A stretch of DNA of 12,903 nt, from NCBI GenBank assembly GCA_025360395.1, contig JANYCH010000264.1, forward strand, positions 1 through 12,903, written 5' to 3'. The notes beneath the pieces were generated by a model that did no database searches, had not been told where the DNA came from, and saw only the letters and a list, made by a program, of their open reading frames with translations. Source of the stretch: Cytophagales bacterium. Lineage in GTDB: Bacteria; Bacteroidota; Bacteroidia; Cytophagales; UBA9547. This document shows, in pieces, positions 1 to 6,623 of the stretch (its first letter is position 1; the number at the start of each line of letters is the position of its first letter). Position numbers and translations under genes: made by a program.

Positions 1-40
1 TAATTTTTTTAGCTTGATTTTACGAATTTAGTTTAACAAC

Positions 41-75
41 AAAGAAGTCTTGCTTTTAGCAGGACTTCTTTTTTT
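41..75 (+). terminator. Intrinsic terminator of an upstream gene
   Basis: The arms at 41-53 and 59-71 pair over 13 positions with one G-U wobble. They enclose a five-base loop (TTTTA) and run into a T tract at 69-75. No gene end can be proven before it, although a TAA lies at 1-3. It most likely ends a plus-strand transcript that begins outside the window and so insulates the flavoprotein gene that follows. Confidence 0.85.
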
Positions 76-125
76 GGTACCAATGCACTTTATTTACATT
101 CTATCCTTTCAAGGGATAATCACAA

Positions 126-1328
126 ATGTCTTCCAAAAAGAAAGTTGCCATAATCGGGAGCGGGCCAGCTGCATTAATGCTTGCCGCTACACTTGATGAA
201 ACAATTTTCGAAATAAACATATACGAAAAAAATTTTGCTCCTGGAAGAAAATTCCTTGTTGCAGGAGATGGTGGCTTTAATTTAACTCATTCTGAACCAA
301 GAGATCAACTCATTTCGAGATATTCACCATCTGGGTTTTTACTACAATCTTTAAATTCCTTCACAAATATTGATTTACGAGCCTGGCTTTCAAAAATAGG
401 GATTGAAACCTTTGTAGGATCCAGCAAAAGGGTTTTTCCATTTAAAGGTATAAAACCTATTGAGGTCCTTAATGCAATTTTAAGGGTTTTAGAAAAGAAA
501 AAAATCAAAATCCTCACCCAACACCATTGGAAAGGCTGGACTGAAGATCATTCTCTCTTGTTTTCAAATAAGGATTCAGAGTTAAAAGTGATTACAGATT
601 ATACAGTATTTGCTTTGGGGGGCGCAAGTTGGAGTAAAACAGGTTCTGATGGCAAATGGTCTGAAAAATTTAATCAAAAAGATATAAATATTATCCCTTT
701 TCAACCTTCTAATTGTGCCTTTAAAATAAACTGGCCTAACCAACTTTTACAATCTATAGAAGGAAAGTGGATGAAGAACATTTCTGTTTCAACTTCTGAG
801 AAAACATTTTATGGAGAAGCAGTATGTACACAGTTTGGAATTGAAGGCACCCCAATTTATGCATCAAGTAAACTTATCCGGGATGAAATTTCCCAAAAAA
901 GTAGTGGAAGCATAAGTCTTGATTTGAAACCATATAAGGATTTAAACCTTATCCAGGAAATACTTTTAAAAAACCAAAAGCCAATTACAGAATGTTTGAA
1001 AAACCATCTAAAATTGGGTCACACGGAGATCGAATTATTGAAGGCTTATTTGAATAAAGAAGAATTTACTAATCCGATATTATTGGCTGAAAAAATCAAG
1101 AGCTTTCCATTGATTATTTCCGGCCTTGCACCAATTGATGAAGCTATTTCTACGGTAGGTGGAATTGATTTAAATGAACTTACCGGGGATTTCGAGCTCA
1201 AAAAATTAAAAGACAATTATGCAATTGGTGAAATGCTTGATTGGGATGCACCTACAGGTGGCTACCTTCTGCAGGCATGTTTTAGTATGGGTTATTTTTT
1301 AGGCAGCAGAATGAATGCTGTAATATAA
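126..1328 (+). CDS. HI0933/PP_4765-family FAD-dependent flavoprotein
   Basis: This 400-residue protein is probably a cytosolic FAD-binding oxidoreductase of the HI0933 (YhiN/BaiN-like) group. Residues 7-36 form a Rossmann dinucleotide fold with the GSGPAA glycine motif, ending in the acidic residue of IYEKN. Residues 40-56 carry GRKFLVAGDGGFNLTH, the counterpart of the GRKxLxSGGGRCNxTN motif of HI0933 proteins. The exact form here, with Asp-Gly-Gly-Phe, fits the PP_4765 subgroup (TIGR03862). The C-terminus has the second FAD-contacting block: STVGGIDLNEL, then AIGEMLDWDAPTGGYLLQ. The length is normal for the subgroup. An AAGGGA purine run about ten bases upstream supports the ATG. The substrate is unknown. 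The last 30 bases overlap a convergent minus-strand frame. Confidence 0.9.
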   Translation: MSSKKKVAIIGSGPAALMLAATLDETIFEINIYEKNFAPGRKFLVAGDGGFNLTHSEPRDQLISRYSPSGFLLQSLNSFTNIDLRAWLSKIGIETFVGSSKRVFPFKGIKPIEVLNAILRVLEKKKIKILTQHHWKGWTEDHSLLFSNKDSELKVITDYTVFALGGASWSKTGSDGKWSEKFNQKDINIIPFQPSNCAFKINWPNQLLQSIEGKWMKNISVSTSEKTFYGEAVCTQFGIEGTPIYASSKLIRDEISQKSSGSISLDLKPYKDLNLIQEILLKNQKPITECLKNHLKLGHTEIELLKAYLNKEEFTNPILLAEKIKSFPLIISGLAPIDEAISTVGGIDLNELTGDFELKKLKDNYAIGEMLDWDAPTGGYLLQACFSMGYFLGSRMNAVI

Positions 1329-1580
1329 CAAGTGTTTAGAAACCTGGTCCTCTATATCTTTTTGTAGAGAACCAACCTGCGCTTTCAAGTTTTCAACTGG
1401 AAATGTGCCAGGATTTTTACTTGTAACGCAACTTGAGATTAATTTCAAAAATTTGGTCTTACCTAAAACGAGTAGAATAGTGATTTCAGAATTAGATCCC
1501 TGTTTTTTATAATTTTCGAAAAACAGCATTCCTTCCGCCATAATACTCCTCACTTCAGCAGATTCTTCGAAATTTCTCAT
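1299..1580 (-). CDS. Hypothetical protein, 93 residues
   Basis: I do not recognise this protein. It has no signal peptide and no membrane helix. A central hydrophobic stretch (EITILLVLGKTKFLKLISS) is followed by a charged segment that could be helical (VENLKAQVGSLQKDIEDQVSKHL), which fits a small soluble cytosolic protein. Support for a real gene is an AAAAGGAAA ribosome-binding-like sequence about nine bases before the ATG, and its location in otherwise empty sequence for most of its length. The 3' end overlaps the flavoprotein gene by 30 bases in the convergent orientation. It could still be a chance frame, and homologues would settle this. Confidence 0.5.
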   Translation of the reverse strand: MRNFEESAEVRSIMAEGMLFFENYKKQGSNSEITILLVLGKTKFLKLISSCVTSKNPGTFPVENLKAQVGSLQKDIEDQVSKHLLYYSIHSAA

Positions 1581-1687
1581 GTTATTAAATTTCCTTTTTT
1601 ATAGAAATAAACGTGCCATAATTAAACTAAAAAATCGAACGAAGTTAAAAATAATTTAAAGAAATATACAAAGAAAAACTCTCTTAA

Positions 1688-1719
1688 AATAATGGGAGGG
1701 CAATTACCCTCCCATTATT
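1688..1719 (-). terminator. Intrinsic terminator of the small exported protein gene
   Basis: A perfect 13-bp inverted repeat (1688-1700 with 1707-1719) around a six-base loop lies two bases after the stop codon of the 52-residue minus-strand gene. On the minus strand it reads AATAATGGGAGGG, loop, then the complement followed by TTTTAAG. The symmetry may let it act in both directions. A terminator placed this precisely supports that tiny gene being real. Confidence 0.85.
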
Positions 1720-1721
1720 CT

Positions 1722-1880
1722 TTATTTCGTTGTTGAAGACTTGCTGTCTTTTTTAACAGTTGTTGTCGTTGTTTTCTTTACGTTTTTTGTTTTAGAAGTA
1801 TCAGACGCTGGTTTAGAGTTTTGAGCAAATGATAAAATTGAAAAGAATGTAAACGCTGATGCTAAAAGAATAGATTTCAT
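1722..1880 (-). CDS. Small exported Lys/Thr-rich protein, 52 residues
   Basis: The translation begins MKSILLASAFTFFSILSFAQ, a good Sec signal peptide with a lysine n-region, hydrophobic core and cleavage expected after Phe-Ala or Ala-Gln. The rest is about 32 residues of almost only Lys, Thr, Ser, Asp, Asn and Val (SKTKNVKKTTTTTVKKD...), ending STTK. The mature peptide would be unstructured, strongly basic and outside the inner membrane. The stop is followed at once by a strong hairpin terminator. No Shine-Dalgarno is visible, which is common in Bacteroidota. Its function is unknown. Low-complexity exported peptides of this style are often annotated as hypothetical in this phylum. It lies 54 bases beyond the end of the NhaP2-like antiporter gene on the same strand. 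Confidence 0.7.
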   Translation of the reverse strand: MKSILLASAFTFFSILSFAQNSKPASDTSKTKNVKKTTTTTVKKDSKSSTTK

Positions 1881-1934
1881 AGAAGTATATTTAAAATATT
1901 AAACAGCTGCCTTAAAATAACGATGCCACGTTTA

Positions 1935-3389
1935 TCATGAAAAATAAGACATCAGGTTTGCGATCTTATTTTTCTCAACCAAAACCTGAATTTCATCTCC
2001 TTGTTCTAATACTGTTCCTCCACTTGGGACAAAATATTTGCCATCTCTAAAAACAGTTACAATAAGACTTCCTTTGAAATAAGGAATTTCCACAATAGAC
2101 TTATTGGCAATGTCTGTCATGTTTTCTCCTAAAGTAAGGTTCATAAGTTGCATATTACTACTGGCATAATCACTGAATTCTATTGGTGAAGAAATTCGTT
2201 TCCCAGAAGGTTTATCCATTTTCAGGATTTTTGCAAACCAGGGCAATGGCCAGCCTTGCATGATGGTTGATGTAATAACAATAAAAAACACCACATTGAA
2301 AATCCAATTGGCTTCTTCAATTCCGGCTAAAAGAGGAAATGTTGCCAGGATAATGGGTACAGCCCCTCTTAAACCAACTAAAGAAATAAGAGCCTTTTCT
2401 TTAAACCTGAATTTAAAAAAGGATAATGATACAAAAACACTTAAAGGCCTTGCTACCATAATAAGGAACAATGAAATGCTGGCAGATACCCAAATATTAT
2501 TTAACACCTGCTTTGGAAAAACCAGTAATCCCAAAGTCAAGAACATTCCAATTTGTGCTAACCAGGCTATCCCATCAAAAAACCTGACAATACTTTTTTT
2601 ATGAACCACCTCGAAATGGTTTACAATCAGCCCGGCGATGTACACAGAGAGAAAGCCACTTCCTTTTAAAGCATTAGTGAGGGAATAAATCAATACAGCA
2701 GCGGCTAAAGTGAAAACGGTATAAAATCCCTCAATAGGGAATTTTGACTTGTTTAGTATGAAAACCAATGTTTTTCCACATAAATATCCTACCACAATTC
2801 CTACCCCCATTTCCAGCAAAAAATGGAGACCTATTTCCCAGTAAGTTACATGATCGTTTAATATAAGCTGAATGAGAGAGATGGTTAAAAAAACAGCCAT
2901 AGGATCATTTGTACCAGATTCGAATTCCAACAAAGCCCTGGTATTTCCCCGCAAACGGATATTGCGGGTATTTAAAATAGAAAAAACAGCTGCTGCATCT
3001 GTTGATGAAACCACAGAGCCCAGCAAAAGACTAACAAGCCACGAAAGATGGAATAAATAATGAACAAATACGCCTATTGCTAATGTGGTAAGTAAAACCC
3101 CTAAAGTTGCCAGGCTTATGGCAGGCCAGAAAGCAGGTTTAACCTCTGTCCATTTGGTTTCCAGTCCACCAGAAAACAAAATAAATAATAATGAAACCAT
3201 CCCGATTGACTGGGCAATTTTAGCATCATCAAAAAAAATACCCCCTGGTCCTTCCGAACCAGCAAGCATGCCGATACCAAGGAATAAAATCATAATTGGC
3301 AGGCCTATGTTATTGCTTACTTTGGCAATTAGGATGCTGGCAACAATTAAAAGGGATATTAAAAACAGAAAAGTATTGAGATCGTACAT
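1935..3389 (-). CDS. K+/H+ antiporter, NhaP2/CvrA type, with RCK_C domain
   Basis: This is a 484-residue inner-membrane cation/proton antiporter. About twelve hydrophobic segments fill residues 1-395. The core motifs of the Na_H_Exchanger family are visible: SSTDAAAVF at 128-136 with Asp131, and FESGTNDPMAV at 156-166 with the Asn161-Asp162 pair expected at the ion site. A later GLRGAVPIILAT marks the conserved arginine helix. Residues about 405-484 form a soluble RCK_C/TrkA_C domain (LGENMTDIANKSIVEIPYFK ... GDEIQVLV), which in NhaP2-type antiporters gates transport in response to a cytosolic ligand. E. coli NhaP2 is roughly 90 residues longer, so the extra C-terminal part is absent here. 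Export of K+ or Na+ in exchange for protons is the likely role. The substrate preference cannot be read from the sequence. Confidence 0.92.
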   Translation of the reverse strand: MYDLNTFLFLISLLIVASILIAKVSNNIGLPIMILFLGIGMLAGSEGPGGIFFDDAKIAQSIGMVSLLFILFSGGLETKWTEVKPAFWPAISLATLGVLLTTLAIGVFVHYLFHLSWLVSLLLGSVVSSTDAAAVFSILNTRNIRLRGNTRALLEFESGTNDPMAVFLTISLIQLILNDHVTYWEIGLHFLLEMGVGIVVGYLCGKTLVFILNKSKFPIEGFYTVFTLAAAVLIYSLTNALKGSGFLSVYIAGLIVNHFEVVHKKSIVRFFDGIAWLAQIGMFLTLGLLVFPKQVLNNIWVSASISLFLIMVARPLSVFVSLSFFKFRFKEKALISLVGLRGAVPIILATFPLLAGIEEANWIFNVVFFIVITSTIMQGWPLPWFAKILKMDKPSGKRISSPIEFSDYASSNMQLMNLTLGENMTDIANKSIVEIPYFKGSLIVTVFRDGKYFVPSGGTVLEQGDEIQVLVEKNKIANLMSYFS

Positions 3390-3787
3390 TTATTAAATCA
3401 CCAGGATTTAATATACAAAAAAGAATGTACCAAAGAAAGCAATGACTTCTTATCTCGTGAAACAAATCAAAAATTTCTTTTTACAAATCTTTCAAGCAGA
3501 GACAATGAAAGGGCAAGCAAAACATTTAGAATAATCTTAATAACAGGGATGCCAGCTAAATATTTTTCAAAAAAAGATTCGAAATACTAGGTCAGCATTC
3601 TGCTATCATCAGCATTAATAAAAGCATAACAGCACTTAAAATTACGAAAATAGGTCTTTTTGTTTTCAGTTATATCGATAAAATAAAGCATAAAATAAGA
3701 GCTCAGATTATGCTGCATAAAACCAACCTTTTTCCCACGTTGGTTTTTTAATGGTGAATAGGGAGGTTCAAATGATAATCAACCCTT
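3390..3787. other. Gap between the two antiporter genes
   Basis: This AT-rich stretch should hold the promoter of the NhaP2-like gene at its left end and the terminator of the CPA1 gene at its right end. Only the terminator (3719-3749) is convincing. No TTTG/TAnnTTTG promoter could be placed on the minus strand. A 30-codon plus-strand frame at 3442-3534 has no supporting signal. I see no RNA gene or repeat here. Confidence 0.6.
3719..3749 (-). terminator. Hairpin terminator downstream of the CPA1 antiporter gene
   Basis: AAAACCAAC (3719-3727) pairs perfectly with GTTGGTTTT (3739-3747) around an eleven-base loop. On the minus strand it lies about 40 bases after the stop codon of the CPA1 antiporter and ends in a short T run. 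On the plus strand it ends in TTTTTT, so it may be bidirectional, although no plus-strand gene precedes it. Confidence 0.65.
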
Positions 3788-5371
3788 CTAAATAATCTTC
3801 AACCTCTCCTCTTCCAAATCAATCTGGTGCAATTGCTCCCGAATTATTTTCTCGTCCATTGCAGGGTCCTTGTTGAGATTCGTGAGATAGTCTCGCTGGC
3901 TTTCCAGCATTTCTACAAACAGCGCTTTCGTCTTGTCAGTCATCCAGGTGTCTTCGGTCGCATTTACGCGTTCTTCCCAGAATTTCAAAAGTTTTTCTAT
4001 CCCTGCATCGCTATTTGGGTCATTATCATATTTATCTTTCAGAAACTGGTAAACATGTTGCTTCAAACCCAACTTCATTTTTTGCTTGCTCACTGCTTGC
4101 GACTCTTCTTCTCTCGTCATGTCAAATGCTTTTGACTTTTTTATCAAATAAGGCAAGGTAAGCCCCTGAACAAGTAGTGTGAGTAAAATCGCAACAAAAG
4201 TGATGAATAGAATGAGGTTTCGTTGAGGAAATTCTGTTCCATTATCCAGTGTTACAGGAATAGCAAGTGCTGCTGCCAGTGACACAACACCCCGCATGCC
4301 TGACCATCCTAATACAAGTGGTATCAATAATGTTTTCCTAGTTGGGCCTGTCTTAGAAAACACACTTGGACGAAAGATCAAGGTGGCAGCCATGGCAGCA
4401 TACGCACAAATCATCCTTGATACAATCAACACAAGGGTAACCAAAACACCATAGCCTATTGCAGTAGAAAGCGGGATGCCTTTTAAACGTAACCCTTCCT
4501 CGATTTCAGGAAGTTCCAGGCCAATGATCAGAAACACAGATCCATTCAATATAAAAACAAAACTTTCCCAAACGCTAAAACCCTGAATGCGGCTGGCACT
4601 GTTCAAGAATGTTAGCCGCTTTGCCGACATAAATAAACCGCCACTTACCACTGCAAGTACTCCGGAACAATGCAATTGCTCCGCTGCCCAGTACATAAAA
4701 TAGGGTTCAATAAGTGTGAGGGCTATGTCTGAGGAAGCATCAGTAGGAAGCCGCCTGTGCGCCTGCACAAATGCCCACGCAAGCAACAAGCCTACCCCCA
4801 CACCTCCTATCAGCATCCATACAAAACTTATAGCTGCCTGATGCCAGACGAACTGGCCAGTGCCCACCGCAATAAGTGCGAAACGGAAAATAATGAGAGA
4901 CGAGGCATCGTTCAGCAAACTTTCACCCTCAAGAATAGCAGTAGTAGCTTTGGGGATCTTGACAAACCTGGTAATGGCTCCCGTACTCACAGCATCAGGT
5001 GGAGCCACAATTCCACCCAATAAAAATCCTAATGCAAGAGTAAACCCCGGAATAAAGTGGTTGGCAATAATAGCTACCGAAAAAGCAGTAAAAAAAACCA
5101 CCAGAAAGGCAAAGCTCCCGATAATCCGCCACCACTTTCCCATTTCCTTGAAAGATATAGCCCAGGATGCTTCAAACAAGAGAGGTGGCAGGAAAATAAA
5201 GAAAATAAGATCCGGATGGATCCTTACAATGGGAAGTCCCGGAACGAAGCTAACAAGCAGCCCTGCCAAGACCAGCAAAATGGGATAGGCAATTTTTAGT
5301 TTGGCAGCCCACATTTCCAGCAAAACCACAGCCGCCACAAGGGCGAGCAAAAAAGGCAAAATAGTATGCAT
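3788..5371 (-). CDS. CPA1-family Na+/H+ antiporter
   Basis: This 527-residue inner-membrane Na+(K+)/H+ exchanger has the length and layout of the bacterial CPA1 group (TIGR00831). Hydrophobic segments cover residues 1-410. Motifs seen are FLPPLLFEASW (60-70), APPDAVSTGAI (123-132, Asp126) and ILEGESLLNDASSLI (146-160) with the Asn154-Asp155 ion-site pair. A GWSGMRGVVSLAAALAIP helix follows around residues 355-372. The last ~115 residues are a charged cytosolic helical tail (MTREEESQ ... EERLKII). The gene is clearly GC-richer than its neighbours: 37 of the 60 bases at 4741-4800 are G or C, against 23 of 60 at 2881-2940 in the other antiporter. That suggests a different origin or codon usage. 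It would use the Na+ or proton gradient for pH and salt homeostasis. Confidence 0.93.
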   Translation of the reverse strand: MHTILPFLLALVAAVVLLEMWAAKLKIAYPILLVLAGLLVSFVPGLPIVRIHPDLIFFIFLPPLLFEASWAISFKEMGKWWRIIGSFAFLVVFFTAFSVAIIANHFIPGFTLALGFLLGGIVAPPDAVSTGAITRFVKIPKATTAILEGESLLNDASSLIIFRFALIAVGTGQFVWHQAAISFVWMLIGGVGVGLLLAWAFVQAHRRLPTDASSDIALTLIEPYFMYWAAEQLHCSGVLAVVSGGLFMSAKRLTFLNSASRIQGFSVWESFVFILNGSVFLIIGLELPEIEEGLRLKGIPLSTAIGYGVLVTLVLIVSRMICAYAAMAATLIFRPSVFSKTGPTRKTLLIPLVLGWSGMRGVVSLAAALAIPVTLDNGTEFPQRNLILFITFVAILLTLLVQGLTLPYLIKKSKAFDMTREEESQAVSKQKMKLGLKQHVYQFLKDKYDNDPNSDAGIEKLLKFWEERVNATEDTWMTDKTKALFVEMLESQRDYLTNLNKDPAMDEKIIREQLHQIDLEEERLKII

Positions 5372-5453
5372 TATTTTTATTTATTCTAAATAATCTCCAA
5401 AATGGTGAAAATTCTAAAGTCTGGCAAATCGATCACACCTTTTATACTTAAAG

Positions 5454-5627
5454 CTAAGGTTGATGTGCAAAATTTCTGCTAGGTGGAATCAATTTGTCGC
5501 TTATGGGAATCAGGTTATTGATATAAACCAGCTCAATCCTTATCCACATACATGGTAAGCCAAACCGAGGTCGAAAGTAAAAAATTCCGTAGCAGATGGT
5601 ACCGGCAGCAATGAAAATAAAAAGCAT
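5454..5627 (-). CDS. Possible small membrane protein or gene remnant, 57 residues
   Basis: From the ATG the product is MLFIFIAAGTICYGIFYF followed by a basic, loop-like tail (RPRFGLPCMWIRIELVYINN...). It has one clear membrane helix and then a soluble tail. The frame is open for another 19 codons upstream (DKAFDFIGDNLGV just before the ATG), so the Met may not be a true start. A second minus-strand frame (5630-5752) with a hydrophobic, aromatic-rich translation ends in TAATG exactly at this ATG but has no start codon of its own. The two together look like a frame-broken membrane protein. I cannot name the family, and a chance frame is possible. Confidence 0.25.
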   Translation of the reverse strand: MLFIFIAAGTICYGIFYFRPRFGLPCMWIRIELVYINNLIPISDKLIPPSRNFAHQP

Positions 5628-5749
5628 TACTCCAAGGTTGTCTCCAATAAAGTCGAATGCTTTATCAGTATTAACAATACATCTTTAAAAACGCCTGCTT
5701 TTATGTAAAGAAACCAATATGCCCAGAATAAAATTACTTGAAAAAAATC

Positions 5750-5872
5750 ATGTTAAGGCTAAACTATCTACAACTTTTACATATGGCTCTCAATGACTGT
5801 AGTGTTGAAATTAATGAATTGTTTCAAAAATTATTTAATCAAAAAATTAAAACTCAATTATTAGTTGCTTAA
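5750..5872 (+). CDS. Doubtful short frame, 40 residues
   Basis: The frame reads MLRLNYLQLLHMALNDCSVE and ends in NQKIKTQLLVA. It has no signal peptide, no Shine-Dalgarno and no recognised domain. The polar, helical C-terminal part has a protein-like composition, and the frame sits immediately before a GC-rich patch, so it could be the tail of a lost gene such as a transposase. That is a guess. It is listed only so the stretch is documented. Confidence 0.15.
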   Translation: MLRLNYLQLLHMALNDCSVEINELFQKLFNQKIKTQLLVA

Positions 5873-5994
5873 TATAATGTCCGGAAAACTGTTGCATTTC
5901 CACCTCCTTGGTTTCATCGGGTGATTAATGTGTAAGCAACTTGCCGGCGCAATAAGGCGGGCTGCGATAATCATTTAAAAACTTTCACATAATT

Positions 5995-6025
5995 TTTGAC
6001 CTGTTGAATTACCAATCTATATTTG
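5995..6025 (+). promoter_or_regulatory. Bacteroidota-type promoter of the metal cluster
   Basis: TTTG at 5995-5998 is followed, after exactly 19 bases, by TATATTTG at 6018-6025. This matches the known Bacteroidota primary sigma factor pattern (TTTG near -33, TAnnTTTG near -7) in both sequence and spacing. The transcript would begin a few bases after 6025, leaving a leader of only about 20 bases before the first gene. This argues that translation begins at 6051 or 6054 and not further upstream. Confidence 0.65.
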
Positions 6026-6050
6026 GAAGATTAAAAAGGCATTATCCATA

Positions 6051-6419
6051 TTGATGATTTTAATCGTGCTGCTGCAATGCGGTACGAGGCTTAGCATTTT
6101 GGTATATTATCAATTAAATAAAAAATTTATTGCCTCCACTTTATGTGTTAACAAGGCGAAGCCTTCCATTCATTGCAATGGCAAGTGTTATTTGGCAAAA
6201 AAATTAAAAGCTCAGGAAAAGAAGGAAAGTGAGCTTCCAAAATTTTTAAAGGAGCTACCAGAGTTAACCTGGTTTGTTAACAATTTCAATTTTTCAATTC
6301 CTAAAAAAACATTATTAAGCAATCAGTCCGATATATTTTCCTGGTATAGTTTTGGATATTTTTCTTCTTTTAGTCCTTCAATTTTTCAACCTCCAAGGGC
6401 AGGTTCGTTCGTAGGTTAA
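6051..6419 (+). CDS. Small membrane-anchored protein with HCNGKCY motif
   Basis: This is a protein of about 121 residues with an N-terminal hydrophobic segment (MILIVLLQCGTRLSILVYYQ), probably a membrane anchor or uncleaved signal. Next comes a three-cysteine cluster, TLCVNKAKPSIHCNGKCYLA (spacing C-x11-C-x3-C), then a basic helix (KKLKAQEKKE) and an aromatic-rich tail. I recall the same CxNK-x-HCNGKC block in uncharacterised Bacteroidota proteins, but it has no firm name. The thiols and histidine suggest metal binding, outside the cytoplasm if the N-terminus is the anchor. Start: TTG at 6051 and ATG at 6054 are adjacent in frame, and ATG is the likelier codon. AAAAAGG at 6033-6039 may serve as ribosome-binding site. 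It is the first gene of the metal cluster. Confidence 0.75.
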   Translation: MMILIVLLQCGTRLSILVYYQLNKKFIASTLCVNKAKPSIHCNGKCYLAKKLKAQEKKESELPKFLKELPELTWFVNNFNFSIPKKTLLSNQSDIFSWYSFGYFSSFSPSIFQPPRAGSFVG

Positions 6420-6457
6420 GTTCTTAAAACCATAAACTAGCTTTAATGGGTATTTCA

Positions 6458-6481
6458 CTATTGCTTGTAATTAAGCAATAG
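6458..6481 (+). other. Perfect hairpin after the HCNGKCY gene
   Basis: CTATTGCTT (6458-6466) and AAGCAATAG (6473-6481) form a perfect 9-bp stem with loop GTAATT, 39 bases after the stop codon. There is no T tract on the plus strand, so it is not a classical terminator. It could be a weak terminator or an mRNA 3'-end or processing element. Confidence 0.4.
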
Positions 6482-6570
6482 ATCAATCGTGTTTCAAATA
6501 ACAAATAGATTTGAGACTGAAGAATCATGTTATAGTGGGAATACAACAATGAGGATTTAACCTACAATGA

Positions 6571-6586
6571 AGGTGCATATACACCT
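6571..6586. promoter_or_regulatory. Candidate operator palindrome before the barrel gene
   Basis: AGGTGcATATaCACCT is a 16-bp dyad with a single mismatched pair, 37 bases before the start codon of the Met-rich barrel gene. The spacing and symmetry suit a dimeric repressor or activator site near the promoter. No regulator gene is in the window, and no clear -33/-7 pair surrounds it. This is inference from symmetry only. Confidence 0.3.
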
Positions 6587-6623
6587 GTTTTAAAAAAGGT
6601 TAATTACAATTAAATAAAATCTT

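Larger units (their letters stand above)
5372..6050. other. Long stretch without a convincing gene
   Basis: This stretch separates the minus-strand antiporters from the plus-strand metal cluster. It contains a 57-codon minus-strand frame with one membrane helix (5454-5627) and a neighbouring open frame without a start codon (5630-5752, minus). It also has a 40-codon plus-strand frame (5750-5872), a short GC-rich patch (about 5880-5965), and the promoter of the next gene (5995-6025). The mixture of short, broken frames and changing composition looks like decayed DNA rather than a regulatory region. No inverted-repeat ends of an insertion sequence could be matched. Confidence 0.6.

Noticed and set aside
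2260..3396. Plus-strand frames of 114, 62 and 103 codons inside the NhaP2-like antiporter
   Set aside because: They are antisense to a strongly supported membrane protein gene and show no own motif or ribosome-binding site.
3442..3534. 30-codon plus-strand frame in the gap between the antiporters
   Set aside because: It has no signal peptide, promoter or ribosome-binding site, and its length is within chance for AT-rich DNA.
3827..5299. Plus-strand frames of 80-142 codons inside the CPA1 antiporter
   Set aside because: They are antisense to a gene with complete family motifs; long open antisense frames are expected from its higher GC content.
6506..6513. TAGATTTG as a -7 promoter box for the barrel gene
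   Set aside because: It matches TAnnTTTG, but no TTTG lies 19-21 bases upstream, so it was not called a promoter.
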